A stretch of DNA of 64,000 bases, from the NCBI GenBank assembly GCA_024734495.1, contig JALMQS010000718.1, forward strand, positions 593,925-657,924, given 5' to 3'. Source of the stretch: Forficula auricularia. Its lineage: Eukaryota > Arthropoda > Insecta > Dermaptera > Forficulidae. The notes under the pieces were generated by a model. The model had not been told where the DNA came from, ran no database searches, and saw nothing but the letters and a program-made list of their open reading frames with translations. This document shows, in pieces, positions 1-10,050 of the stretch. Each line of letters opens with the position of its first letter. Within the stretch, counting starts at the first letter, position 1. The position numbers and the translations under genes were made by a program.

Positions 1-132
1 TTCGAAAGAAAGGGCTTACGTTTAGATTTTTTAGAGTCAACCGAAATAAAATTAGCTCTCTCAAATAAAACGAATATACTAAATAATCAATTAGAAGTTA
101 AAAAAAGTACAATCATTGATTACATTCTTTAA
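1..132 (+). pseudogene. Penelope-like element, C-terminal end of the RT-endonuclease ORF (cut by window edge)
   Basis: The window opens in frame 1 inside a coding sequence that runs 43 codons to a TAA at 130-132. The motif LRLDFLESTEIK near the start is the same as in the minus-strand PLE fragment at 20190-20469 (LRLDLLESTEIK). In PLEs this segment carries the catalytic Glu of the GIY-YIG endonuclease that follows the reverse transcriptase. A terminal repeat with a hammerhead core follows 320 bp downstream, the normal PLE order. The frame is open throughout, but the upstream part lies outside the window. The family is assigned by comparison with the other PLE copies in this window. Confidence 0.7.
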
Positions 133-159
133 ATATTTGCAAATTTGTTTTGTGTGTAA

Positions 160-420
160 ATTCTCATTTCTCAGAAGACCATTCAAAATTAAACAAAATA
201 GACTTTTCCCTCCACTAATTTTAAATATTTACCCTTTTGTTATCTTAAAAATAAATTTTACCATTGAGTTGTATTCAAATTCGAAATCCTCTTTTCTCAA
301 AAGGCCATTCAAAATTAATCCAAAGTAGACTTCCTACCCTTTCTCCCTCCACTAATTTTAAATATTTACTCTTTTGTTATCTTAAAAAATAAATTTTACC
401 ATTGACTTGTATTCAATTTC
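160..420 (+). repeat. Two-copy tandem repeat (about 125 bp) in a PLE 3' region
   Basis: Two diverged direct copies (about 161-285 and 286-418) share CCATTCAAAATTAA, CCCTCCACTAATTTTAAATA and TTTGTTATCTTAAAAA in the same order. They lie between the PLE stop codon and its hammerhead motif, so they probably belong to the 3' non-coding part of that element. The open frame at 116-328 crosses them and is not considered coding. Confidence 0.6.
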
Positions 421-435
421 GACTTATTCAGGTCA

Positions 436-506
436 GTTACTTTCTGTATCTCCTGAAGATGGGTTAGTCACCCGAAATATATATATCGAGATTAAAGATT
501 CTCTAA
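436..506 (+). ncRNA. Hammerhead-ribozyme motif, PLE terminal repeat
   Basis: CTGAAGA at 453-459 and GAAA at 474-477 flank a GGGT/ACCC helix II. After GAAA an AU-only helix III leads to an unpaired C, and the next bases GAGAT pair with ATCTC directly before the core, giving a 5-bp helix I. This is the full minimal type-I hammerhead layout. As in the other PLE copies here, one extra nucleotide sits between CUGANGA and helix II. The fold was drawn by hand and cleavage is not shown. Confidence 0.6.
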
Positions 507-605
507 AATAAATTCGTTTTATTTTTTTATATCTTAATGTGAAACCTACCAAGTATTTTTATCCAATAATTCTGACGTTGTTAAATTAAGAATCAGCTTA
601 TTATT

Positions 606-650
606 TATTTCTTAGAGACTATAGGTGTCGAAGGTTTCACCTTCATCTTT
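606..650 (-). repeat. Degenerate PLE terminal-repeat remnant
   Basis: The minus strand resembles the ribozyme region at 16298-16335 (GATGAAGG..CTTCGA followed by CTATAGTCTC), but the CUGANGA box is damaged. It is an older, decayed copy of that PLE subfamily. Confidence 0.35.
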
Positions 651-719
651 ATTTAATTAAAAATATTCTATCTTATCTTATATTATTAAATGAGCAATTC
701 TGGTATATAATAGTACTAT

Positions 720-905
720 ATACGGAAAGATAGATAGATAGATTTTAATTTGCTCTGAGAATGATATTCTCCTGGAGCATAAAAGATACAAATTATATTA
801 CATTCAAAATCTGCTTCAAAATTCAACCAAGAGAGTACAAAAAATAATTACATTTAACATTAAAAAAAAAAAGGAAAATTTATTAAGATTAATTAGAGAG
901 AGAGA
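720..905. repeat. A+T-rich spacer with short microsatellites
   Basis: Contains a (TAGA) run near 729-743, an A11 run near 860 and a GAGAGAGAG run at 896-905. No coding signal was seen. Confidence 0.6.
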
Positions 906-1597
906 GTGGGAATCTGTTTCTCGAAAACGGCTCTAACGATTTCGCTAAAAATTGGTGTACTTATCAAGTCTCATGAGTTATTAGTTATATATAAATTTTA
1001 ATCCGATTGAAATAAAGAAAGGGGTGTAAATTAGTCATGTCGTAAAATAAATATTGTAATCGTTCATATCTCGTGTTCAGTAAGTCGCAGAGTCTTGAAA
1101 TTCGAAACTTAAATTATCTAGAGGCTACAAGAAGTACCACAATATTTTGGCTAAAATAGAAGTACCGGAAGTTTATGTTTACGTACGTGAGAATGTACCC
1201 CTTGCGTTTCGCAACCCTAAATATCAGAGCTACGAAATTCGTAAATTATAATCGATATAAGCTAGAAGGAGTACAGCAAGGTTTTGGTTGAAATCAGAAC
1301 ATCGGAAGTGGACATTTAGATGAAAGATTTTTCGTTTTTTTTCTCAAAAACGGCACTAAGGATTTTTTAAATTGGTGTACTTTTCAAGTGTTATGAGTTA
1401 TTAGTCGTGTATAGATTTTAATTGAATTTAATTGAAATAAAGAAAGGGGGTGTAAATTAGTCATGTCGTAAAATAAATATTTTAATCGTTCATATCTCGT
1501 GTTCGGTAAGTCGCAGAGACTTGAAATTTGAAACTTGAGCTATCTAGAGGCGAAAAGTTACCGAGCATCGCTCGGTGCTCCAGGCACTCTGTTATTA
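905..1597 (+). mobile_element. Non-autonomous Helitron-like element, internally duplicated
   Basis: The 3' end has the hairpin CCGAGC-ATC-GCTCGG (1561-1575), followed by GTGCTCCAGG. The same terminus ends the elements at 15601 and 25285. The body contains the phrase GAAAACGGCTCTAACGAT common in insect Helitron-like repeats, and a segment of about 205 bp occurs twice (922-1125 and 1348-1552). No Rep/helicase coding is visible. The 5' boundary is uncertain. Whether it is a canonical Helitron or a Helentron is open, because no clear CTRR terminus follows the hairpin. A related fragment lies at 50690-50960. Confidence 0.55.
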
Positions 1598-1599
1598 TT

Positions 1600-2470
1600 T
1601 CTCATGGGTTCAAATACCCGATTATATATGCAGGTAAATTCATTATTTTGTAATAATTAAGCAGCTCACTCAACGTTATTAAAAACAATAAACCCGTTAT
1701 AAGTAAATTCTACTGAATTTGTGTAATATTTTTCAATACGCGATGGATAATCTAGATGTATCTTTTGGTTGAATGTCGTCGAAGTGCGCCTTTAAGGCTC
1801 CGCCCTCTACGCTGCTGCGCCTATCGATTTATTTCCAGCCAGAAACCAGAGAATTCGGCCAGAACATTCCACACAGATTCTCCATTTGGGTCAAAATCCA
1901 TACACTTTCTCTCTGCCCTTGAAACGCTTTCTTTCCACTTTCACCTTATCTACGCACTGAGTACAGTAAATCATCACAAAATTCAACCTTTTTTATTTTA
2001 CCCCTTTTATCACTCAGATTTATGTATCTATATTTTATACAATATTTTTTTTATATATAAATATTTAATTGGATGAAAAAGTTACAATTTTTTCCACTAA
2101 TGCTAGAACTCTAATTATAAAGATATATAAATGTGTTTATCTATGTTTCAGCATATCTTTAGAACTCCTGAAGCAATTTCAACTAAGCCTGGTAGACTTG
2201 TAACATACTTACTTCACAAAGAGAAACAAAGTGGTTGTCCCCTGCTTGATGCAAATAAACATACAAACACATATATTTAAAAAAAGAAGAATTTTCTGCA
2301 TTCTTAAAGTAGGAATGCATTAGAAATACAAACATTTTGAAAGCAGAACAATGTTTCTACTATTTTTCTTATAAGTACTTGATAAAAACTTGAAAAAAAT
2401 CGTAGTCGGAAAATGTTTTTCTCCGAATAAATACAATATTTTTATTTCATATATATTTATTTATTATTTC
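1600..2470. other. No gene recognised; one G+C-richer island and one short repeat
   Basis: Bases 1752-1900 are richer in G+C than the surroundings and match no repeat elsewhere in the window. A copy of the repeat containing CCTGCTTGATGCAAATAAAC, also seen near 10520, 10660, 46950, 48160 and 49030, lies at 2217-2280. The open frame at 1756-2076 shows no recognisable protein. Confidence 0.5.
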
Positions 2471-2479
2471 CAATCCTTA

Positions 2480-2689
2480 AGGCTAGTTGTATGTCGGTTG
2501 GTAAACTCTTTTTAAACGTTGACAAAGAGTAAAACCTTATAATTCACCTGGTGGCCGACGGGATGGCCAATCAGATGAAAGTGCCTGTCATCTGATTGGC
2601 CATCCCGTCGGCCACCAGGTGAATTATAAGATTTTACTCTTTGTCAACGTTTAAAAAGAGTTTACCAACCGACATACAACTAATGGCCC
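2480..2689. mobile_element. Palindromic MITE 1 (TTA target)
   Basis: Two arms of about 100 bp pair almost perfectly around a loop near 2581-2589. The ends carry GTTGTATGTCGG in inverted orientation, and TTA lies on each side (2477-2479, 2690-2692). A TTA target fits the PIF/Harbinger superfamily. The element is non-coding and folds into one long hairpin. Confidence 0.7.
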
Positions 2690-2692
2690 TTA

Positions 2693-2887
2693 GGCCCGGT
2701 TGTATGTCGCAAAGTAAATGCTTTTTACCACTAACCAAGGTAGATGGTAAATGGAGCACTGGGATGGCCAATCAGATGACAGGGTACATTCAGTGGCTGT
2801 CATCTGATTGGCCATCCCAGTGGCTCCATTTACCATCTACCTTGGTTAGTGGTAAAAAGCATTTACTTTGCGACATACAACCGGGCC
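2693..2887. mobile_element. Palindromic MITE 2 (TTA target), abutting MITE 1
   Basis: Starts GGCCCGGTTGTATGTCGC and ends with its inverse, with TTA at 2690-2692 and 2888-2890. It shares the left TTA with MITE 1. Arms of about 95 bp pair almost perfectly, so the open frame at 2641-2898 is an artefact of a palindrome. A deleted third copy lies at 35247-35359. Confidence 0.7.
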
Positions 2888-3163
2888 TTAGTGTGTGATG
2901 TTATCATAACAACACCTTGAATTCTCAATAAAATCACTTAAAAAAGTAATTTTCTGTATTTTTAAACTGAAAGTTCTAATCTTTGACGTGTCAAGTATGT
3001 CCATTGTCCATATATATGAAAATTTGGGATGGAATTTATTACGATTAGATAATTATTTGTTATTTTATTTATTAAATATTTATTTAAAGTTAAAGGAATC
3101 GTAGGGAGTTGGACAAGACTTTAAATTAAATTAAATACAAGTTTTGATTAAATATGCCATACG

Positions 3164-3191
3164 TTTCGTTGCTATTTTGCAACTTCTTCAG
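3164..3191 (-). ncRNA. Hammerhead-ribozyme core, left arm
   Basis: The minus strand reads CUGAAGA, a GUUGC/GCAAC helix II, then GAAA. GCCA before the core pairs with UGGC after ACGU-A, which makes helix I and a two-pair helix III. It is the inverted twin of the motif at 3389-3416. Confidence 0.55.
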
Positions 3192-3388
3192 TGGCTCATT
3201 TATTAAACTTATTTGTCAGGATTTTTTACTACTTTTAGTTTTTTGACAAAAAACAATTAATTTGTTTAAAAGTTTATATTTTATGTTGGTTGATGAGTTG
3301 AATGAATTGTGATAGAAAAAAGAATATTGTTTGAAATGTTTTTTCTCGTAGTAAAAAATCCTGACAAATAAGTTTAATAAATGAGCCA

Positions 3389-3416
3389 CTGAAGAAGTTG
3401 CAAAATAGCAACGAAA
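3389..3416 (+). ncRNA. Hammerhead-ribozyme core, right arm
   Basis: CTGAAGA (3389-3395), 5-bp helix II GTTGC/GCAAC and GAAA (3413-3416). Helix I is GCCA/TGGC, with A as the base before the cleavage position. Hammerheads of this kind are known from PLE terminal repeats. Confidence 0.6.
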
Positions 3417-3539
3417 CGTATGGCATATTTAATCAAAACTTGTATTTAATTTAATTTAAAGTCTTGTCCAACTCCCTACGATTCCTTTAATTATTAATCA
3501 TGGACACGAATAATGAAATATTTATTTAAAGGTTTATTC

Positions 3540-3950
3540 CTCTAATATATTTATTTTTAATTAATTACGAAAAGTTAAATGAAAATCACCTGACTGAAGC
3601 ACAGGCTAGTTTTGTGAAAACAATCTAAAATCAATTGGGAATTTCTTGAATAGATTTTTCTTTTATCTGGAATTATTTTCATTTCTGATATCTAATCAAA
3701 TAAAACGAGATTCTTTTCCCTTTGCTCTGTTTTTAGGATTGAAATGCATTTATTTCATTTCGAGTCGAGCGGCCAACGGATTAAGTGCTTAATATTTGTG
3801 TTGTGATTTTGTGTATTTCTTCTGACAACAGCCTTGTGGAGAATTGTTCAAACCTTCATGATAGACAAAGGTAAACATTTAAATACAATTTTAAAAATCT
3901 TTTGGATAATTTAATGATTCCAAAAATAAAAAAAAAAACACCTCATATCT
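3540..3950. other. No recognisable feature
   Basis: Mostly A+T-rich sequence without a long open frame, TIR or repeat shared with the rest of the window. A small G+C-richer patch lies near 3760-3850. Confidence 0.4.
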
Positions 3951-3966
3951 ACATAATATATTCTTT

Positions 3967-4524
3967 AATTAAGTAATGGAGAGGGATTCAGCCAATGGGT
4001 AGCCTCTGCTGAATAAAAAACTCCCAATTATAGAAAACGTTTCGGCTTTAATTAAATAATGCCATCATCAATTCCTAAGAGCTGAAAAAAGCGATAGAGC
4101 ACACATGTAAAATTACAATAAAATTTTTTTACAAAAAATCCAAACTTGTTAATTACAAAATTATATCTTACAGTATTAGCGACACAATTAATTTTATAAA
4201 TAAATTGTCCGCAGGCAGAGTTGTTGTGGATTTTATCATAATATATACAAAATTATATGAATTACAAAATGGTACATAAATCTTGGTGTGCTCTCACTTG
4301 ATATGGGCAACGTCTCAAGTACAAATATAGCAAATTTCAATTTCATTCAATTAATAATAATAATAATTATAAGGACATTGATCTAATTAGGATCACTGAC
4401 CCTATTTAATTAAAGCCGAAACGTTTTCTATAATTGGGAGTTTTTTATTCAGCAGAGGCTACCCATTGGCTGAATCCCTCTCCATTACTTAATTATATAC
4501 ATATACAGCCATCAAATTGTATCA
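3967..4524. mobile_element. Small Penelope-like derivative, second subfamily
   Basis: Inverted arms at about 3968-4065 and 4404-4496, a non-coding spacer, and a 14-bp target duplication ATAATATATTCTTT (3953-3966, 4525-4538). About 28 nt of unpaired tail lies between the right arm and the duplication. The left arm holds a minus-strand ribozyme-like core (4040-4071: TTGATGA, GGC/GCC, GAAA). The right arm keeps GAAA but has lost part of CUGANGA. Confidence 0.65.
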
Positions 4525-4596
4525 ATAATATATTCTTTGTTATGATAAATATCATTATTCTACAGTATTAACTATCATTTTGATTAACAAATACAC

Positions 4597-5035
4597 TACG
4601 GTGCAAAAAAATCGACCCACTAATAAAAACTTTATTAAATAGCAAATTAATTTAAAATTTTTTACAAATATTCATATAATTTGTTCCATTAACTCTTAAA
4701 CTAACATATTTTATAAATATTGTTGATAATTTTTGAATTTTATAAAAAAAATAAGTGAAATTAAATTAGAAGATACAATTATAAATTATCATACTTTCTC
4801 AATATTTAAATAAAGTTTTAATAAAATATCAAATTTCATTTCAAATATCCATCGAAAGAATAATTTTGAATTAAGAATCATTGATAGAAAGATAAAATAT
4901 ACAAAATGGATATTTCTGAAGTTCAAGCAGTTCAAATTGTGTGCCTAATTAATCAAGTGCTAAGTCAACAACAAGTGGCAATTACACTGTCAATAAGCAA
5001 TAATTTCAATAATGTATGGAAACTTGTAATACACC
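4597..5035 (+). pseudogene. Tc1-like transposon, 5' end with start of the transposase
   Basis: The left TIR begins CACTACGGTGCAAAAAAATC, and its inverse ends the element at 9255-9768. A start at 4906 opens MDISEVQAVQIVCLINQ, followed by LSQQQVAITLSIS, the helix-turn-helix region typical of Tc1 transposases. It breaks up after about 45 codons. No right TIR follows; the element is cut off by the MITE copy starting near 5060. Confidence 0.6.
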
Positions 5036-5059
5036 ACACTCGGCACTAACACCCGATGA

Positions 5060-5800
5060 TTCTATATCAAATGAATATTATACTCATCTTCTAGTCAGAA
5101 ATACATACCTATATTTATTATAAATAAATATAAAAAAAATTTTAAGAAAAAATAAAAACCGACTTCAAAAAATTAAATGCAACAAATAAAATACACTAAA
5201 AGGTATAAAATAATTATTATCTTATTTAGTTACAACTAAACGACGAAATATTAACACGAAATTACTTTTTAAAGTCGGTGCCAAACAAACTATACCTATA
5301 AGCGAGCGTACCCGCCAAACGTACTAAGTAAGATCCGTCGAGTGCGATTCATAAAAGGTATATGTTTGGCACCAACTTCAAAAAGTAATTTCGTGTTAAT
5401 ATTTCGTCGTTTAGTTGTAACTAAATAAGATAATAATTATTTTATACCTTTTAGTGTATTTTATTTGTTGCATTTAATTTTTTGAAGTCGGTTTTTATTT
5501 TTTTCTTAAAAATTTTTATTTTTCTCTTTTTAGTGATGTTATTAATAGTGATTATATCATCAGAACTTGACCAAATTAATATGACACCATCCCTAAGACA
5601 CCCCCTTTCGGATAAAAAAAGAACCATCGAAATCGGTTCATAAACAAAGAGGTTAGGTCTAAACAAACCTAATAAAAAAGGTCTAATACCTATGAAAAAA
5701 ATCGAAAAAAATGGGACCAATCGGAAGCTAGACTGGACCCAATGCAAAAAAATTTTCAAAATCGGTTGACAATTGGCGGAGATATGAGGTAACATAGGCA

Positions 5801-5836
<36 letters not shown>

Positions 5837-6182
5837 CAGTCGAATAGAGAACCTCCTCCTTTTTTGAAGTCGATTAAAAATAAAGTTTATATTATTTCTT
5901 GTCTTGTATTATTCCATTTAAATACCCAACTATTAAATTTAACTATACCACTATTTTACTCAAATATCAATATCTTCATCATAATTAACCTATTGGTGGT
6001 TGGTTCAAATAGCGGCATCTTAACTATTAATATATCTAGAGTTGCTCTGAAAATATGAGAATACTTAAAATACGTATATCATTTATTCATATTGAACAGA
6101 GATCGATTTTGCCATAATTAACTTCACCATCTATTCATATCAAATATAATTTATTAACTATAAATATATCGTTTTTTCAGTG
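5060..6182 (+). mobile_element. MITE with CACTGAAAAAAC termini, right part, interrupted by another repeat
   Basis: The right end reads ATATCGTTTTTTCAGTG followed by TA. The body matches copies at 19618-21678 and 43633-44408 (for example TTCTAGTCAGAAAT and TAGCGGCATCTTAACTATTAAT). The left part is missing and 5132-5875 is an inserted palindromic repeat. Confidence 0.55.
5132..5875. repeat. Repeat of the AACCGACTTCAAAAAA family with internal palindrome
   Basis: Bases 5132-5285 and 5368-5510 are near-perfect inverted arms containing TAAAACCGACTTC and TACACTAAAAGGTATAAAAT. The rest carries AACATAGGCAC..GCGGAGATATGAGG, an A33 run (5802-5834) and the end TTTTTTGAAGTCGATT. Other copies lie at 13595-13960, 24360-24425, 46655-46700 and 59120-59660. 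Superfamily unknown to me. The open frame at 5451-5801 is in this repeat and is not credited. Confidence 0.6.
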
Positions 6183-6657
6183 TATAGTTAGAAATATGTT
6201 AAGACTATTTTGAAGTTTCTAACATTTTTAGTTTTCGAGATATTAAGCCATTTATATCGATACGATATGTCCATTCTTACATGGAAATTTTTTACATGTT
6301 TACCTCCTGAAGGGTCAATCAGTGTAAAAATTTGAAAATAATCATTGTTCCTAATTGTACAGCTACTGTAGTACTTTACCCTATAACATTTTTTTTATTG
6401 TTTGCCAGGGTAGCATACATTTTGAATTTTATTTTGAAAAGAAGCAAAAGTGATTCTAATACAATTTACCCCGTATAATAGTTGTATTTTTATTGTCAAG
6501 TAAGCAAAAATAAGTTTTTTTCAAAACTCGATAAATTCTCTGCAAATTATGCTAATTTTTTTATAAGCGAACAGTTTGAGCATTAAATAAATTAAGAGTT
6601 TGATATATTTTTATTTAAAAGTATTGACTTAACGTTGATTGTTAAACAGCTTTAAGT
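6183..6657. other. No recognisable feature
   Basis: A+T-rich sequence without TIRs, repeats or open frames that I recognise. Confidence 0.4.
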
Positions 6658-7510
6658 ATCTCATCATCATTGAGTATACAGTCCTAAGACTGGTTTGATG
6701 CAACAATCCGTCTCCACTCGACTCTGTCCCCGGCCAGCTGTTTAACCTCTCTAAATGTCTGGCATCCCATATCCCCAATTATTTGGTTGAAATATTCTAA
6801 TCTGGTTCTTCCCCTTCCCCTTTTCTTTCCCACCTCCCCTCCAAGATATCCCTAAGCAGTCCCCCATGTCTCAGTGTGTGCCCCATCATCTGACCTCTTC
6901 TCTTCTTCAGACTCTTCCACAAGGTTCTTCTTTCTCCGATTCTTCCAAGAACTTCTTCATTTGTAATTTTATCCATCCATTTGATATTCATCATTCTTCT
7001 GTAGCACCACATTTCGAAAGCCTCCAATCGCTTTCTCTCCGCTTTTCCAATTGTCCAGGTTTCACACCCGTACATGGCTATGCTCCATACATATGTCTTC
7101 AATAGCAACTTCCTGTTTGCTAAGCTGATTGAGTAGGAGCATAGTAGTTTTTGTTTTGAATTAAACCCCATTTTTGCTTGGGCAATTCTTGATTTAATTT
7201 CGTTTTTGCTCCTCCCATCCCATGTTATTTTACTTCCTAGGTAGCGGAATTCCTTAACTCATTCTAGGTTTTCTTGGTTAATTTTGATGCATTCCTGTCT
7301 CGTTTGTTCTTTTTTTGTACATACTAGGACCTTGGTTTTATTCTTGTTTATTTTCATTTTGATTTCTTCTATTAGGATTTGGTTAATTCCATTCAAGGCG
7401 TCCTCTAATTCTTTTTTATTGCTTCCTAGAAGGGCAATGTCATCGGCAAATCTTAACATAGCGATCTTTTGACCTTGGATTTCTATACCTGTATCAATTT
7501 TGTTTAAGTA
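6658..7510 (-). pseudogene. Non-LTR retrotransposon (RTE-like), 3' part of the RT ORF
   Basis: On the minus strand the 7459-7259 segment has RFADDIALL, the catalytic Asp-Asp box of a reverse transcriptase. After an in-frame TGA the same frame continues at 7171-6797 with YGCETWTI and RRMMNIKWMDKITNEEVL, a C-terminal region typical of RTE-type LINEs. A frameshift near 6815 moves the last part (ending FREVKQLAGDRVEWRRIVAS) to another frame. The 3' end has short ATG repeats (CATCATCATT at 6662). 5'-truncated and inactive. Confidence 0.8.
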
Positions 7511-7875
7511 TCTATATATTAATTAATTACACAAAATATATATACTCTATGACTTGAATAATGTCTTTTGTACTCCGTGGAGATGTGTAGGGTATATTAT
7601 TCATGTTCAGTTTATATTCTTGAACCATAAATTTATCTAACACTTGATTTTGATTGTAGCGTAGTTGTTAAGATTCATCAAGCTAATAAAATTAAGAAAT
7701 AATTAATTTTAGTGATTTTAGATTTAACTTTTTTGAAAATTGAAGTATAGAATAGCGTTTTCAAACTTTTTTGACCCCGGATCAGTGTTTTTTTTTGTAA
7801 AATTTTTACTATTTAAAGTACCTACTAAGTTTATTTGTTTGGTGAATCGTACCATAATTTAATTAATTTATAATA

Positions 7876-8155
7876 TTTCAGGAAATTTGATAATTGGATT
7901 AAATTCAGAGTTTTATATTGATTTGATAAGACGGACGTTTTTCGTCACTAAATTTGCGACTTCTCAGCGACTTATTCGTTAACTCAATTGTGTGATATTA
8001 TGCAAAAAGGTTTCGCATAATAATATTAGACAATTGAGTTAAAAAATAAGTCACTGAAGAAGTCGCAAATATAGTGACGAAAAGCGTCCGTCTTATTCAA
8101 TCAATATGCCTAAAACTCTGAATTTAATTCATTTATCCAATTTCCTGAGATAGTT
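7876..8155. mobile_element. PLE-type palindrome with hammerhead cores
   Basis: Inverted arms about 7876-8010 and 8020-8155. Plus-strand core at 8054-8082: CTGAAGA, GTCGC/GTGAC, GAAA. Minus-strand core at 7940-7967 is slightly damaged (CTGAGAA). The spacer is very short, so the DNA is nearly a full hairpin. No clear target duplication was found. Confidence 0.6.
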
Positions 8156-8343
8156 TATAAACTAAGTTTAATTTTTGATAATTGGGTTAATAAAAAATTA
8201 GGTAGTATTTATTAAACTCAATAAATTGAACATTTAACTGTTAAGTGTACGCGTACACGATGGAGTGATTCCAAAACTATCCACCGGGGAAGCATAGATA
8301 TTTAAAGCTGGTTTTTTTGCGAGTCGACTCGATAGATAGGCTA

Positions 8344-8420
8344 CTTTTGGATTTATGATGGCAGAGAAAATGCCTTGGGTTTAAGCCCCAAATACAAGAT
8401 GAATGTCTTTCCTAAAATTA
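8344..8420 (+). tRNA. trnL2: Mitochondrial tRNA-Leu(UAA) copy in nuclear DNA
   Basis: TTGGG-TTTAAGC-CCCAA forms an anticodon stem and 7-base loop with anticodon TAA. TTTTGG near 8345 can pair with CCTAAAA at 8411-8417 as an imperfect acceptor stem. It sits directly before a cox2 start, the ancestral insect order. The T arm is not clean. This is a nuclear mitochondrial insert, so function is not expected. Confidence 0.65.
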
Positions 8421-8428
8421 AACGTTCA

Positions 8429-8711
8429 ATGGCTACATGAGCTAATTTAGGGTTTCAAGACAGAGCCGCCCCTTGATAGAACAACTTACATTTTTTCATG
8501 ATCATACTTTGTTTATTCTATTGATAATTATAGTAATAGTGGGGTATTTATTGGGAACCCTTTATTTTAATCGTTTCACGAGTCGTTTCTTATTGGAAGG
8601 TCAAACGATTGAAGTTATTTGGACAGTAATTCCTGCAGTTACTTTGATTTTTATTCCGTTACCTTCGTTACGATTGTTATACAAACCTGATAAAAAAACT
8701 TGTTTGATTTA
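8429..8711 (+). pseudogene. cox2: Nuclear copy of mitochondrial cox2 (5' part)
   Basis: ATG at 8429 opens MATWANLGFQDSAAP when read with the invertebrate mitochondrial code (TGA=Trp, AGA=Ser). One T is missing near 8472, which shifts the frame. From 8473 the new frame reads MIEQLTFFHDHTLF and GQTIEVIWTVIPA, the first transmembrane region and its surroundings in COX2. The match ends after LPSLRLLY near 8680, and a stop follows at 8710. The CuA-binding C-terminal domain is absent, and TGA would be a stop in the nucleus. Confidence 0.9.
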
Positions 8712-9250
8712 GCTGACCAGGAGTAGCATCAATTTTTACCCCCCAATGCCGGGACTGCTCATGAACGAAAAACATCGGCGGCTGTGACCAAAGCTCGTAC
8801 GTGTTCAAATAGGTAACACCATGTTGTTATCAACTTCCAACAACCGAAATCCTACAGATCTCAAATCCCCTACGGGTACTATTTTTTCAAAAAAAAAGGT
8901 TGTTTTTTGTTAATGTTTTCTGAGAACTGGGCCGCGGATTAGAGAGTTTGAGAAAGGTTGCATTAGAAACCTTGAGGAATTTTACAAAATTTATATAGAT
9001 TTATGGGCGTGGTCAGAAATTCGAAGGGCGGATCCAAATGAGCCCTCAGAAAGTAGGGAAAATTTTGCATTACAATCTGACAACACACGTTTACATGTAG
9101 GATTTTAAACACAGTAAAACGATAATTTAGTTTTATGAAGAAATATTAAATAAAAGCTCTAAAGCAGGGGTATCCAACCTTTTAGCTTATTAGGGCAACA
9201 TTTGATGAAAAAAATTTCTCGGGCTGCAGTTAAAATATACTAATACTATT
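8712..9250. other. Unassigned sequence after the mitochondrial insert
   Basis: Bases 8712-8890 have balanced base composition but no reading frame that continues cox2. The rest, including a polypurine A10 run near 8890, matches nothing I recognise. Confidence 0.35.
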
Positions 9251-9254
9251 AATA

Positions 9255-9768
9255 TACAATGAAGTCCAAAAAAATTGAGCCACCAATAAAAACTTTATTA
9301 AATAGTAAATCATTTTTAATTTCTTTACAAGGAACCATACATGATTGAAATTATTGCTTATTGCAAGTGTCGTTGACTTAGCCCTTGATTAATTAGGCAC
9401 ACAATTTGAACTCCTTGAACTTCAGAAATATCCATTCTCTATATATTTTAACTTTCTATCCATTGATGCTTAAATCAAAATTATTCATTTGATTAATATT
9501 TCAAATGGAATTTGATCTTTTATTAAAACTTTATTTATTGTAAAGTGATATTGAGAAAGTATGATAATTTGTAATTGTATCTTTTAATTTAATTTTACTT
9601 ATTTTTTTATAAGATTCAAAAATTATAAACAATATTTATTGAATATGTTAGTTTAAGAGTTAATAGAACAAATTATATGAATATTTGTAAAAAATTTTTA
9701 AAATAATTTTCTATTTAATAAAGTTTTTATTGGTGGATCGATTTTTTGCACCGTAGTGTAGTTGGAAC
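9255..9768 (-). mobile_element. Deleted Tc1-like element
   Basis: The right end is GATTTTTTGCACCGTAGTG, the inverse of the TIR at 4597. A decayed left TIR (AAAAAAATTGAGCCACCAAT) starts near 9265. On the minus strand the start of the transposase (MDISEVQ) can be read from about 9434, then the frame is lost. At about 510 bp this is an internally deleted copy. Confidence 0.65.
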
Positions 9769-10050
9769 TTACAGCGTATTGGCACTTGATAGATTGAAAG
9801 TGATAGAATAATTATAATATTGCTATATATTCTTTATCTAAGAAATATTTTTGGTATCAGGGCTAACAAATCACTAATTGAGGAGTCTAAGTTCTAAAGG
9901 GCCTAAGTGACATATTCGGGTATTTTGAGTTACAGAAAAGATTCATGTTCCAAGACTAATAATATTGCAAATGTAGAAAGTGCCTGCGGTGTATTTAGGT
10001 CTTTTTACTTAGGGAAAGTGGTGTAGGTTTTAGGTGAAACATGATGTTAA

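Larger units (their letters stand above)
3090..3515. mobile_element. Small Penelope-like derivative with inverted terminal repeats
   Basis: Arms 3090-3229 and 3347-3489 are inverted copies with a spacer of about 117 bp and no ORF. A 16-bp duplication (AAATATTTATTTAAAG, 3074-3089 and 3516-3531) brackets the element. The right end has an extra tail of about 25 nt not present on the left. PLEs show the same asymmetric tail in the full element at 29286 and in the 36188 copy. Each arm carries a hammerhead core. Confidence 0.7.

Noticed and set aside
1756..2076. 106-codon frame as host exon
   Set aside because: Only the first third has balanced composition, with no domain and no convincing splice sites.
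2641..2898. 85-codon open frame
   Set aside because: Lies wholly in the palindromic MITEs; the protein merely reads both arms.
5451..5801. 116-codon minus-strand frame
   Set aside because: Inside the AACCGACTTC repeat; the plus-strand copy at 59136-59369 gives an unrelated protein, so the frame is not conserved.
8712..8890. Further mitochondrial sequence after cox2
   Set aside because: No frame continues COX2 and no tRNA could be folded, so the insert was ended at 8711.
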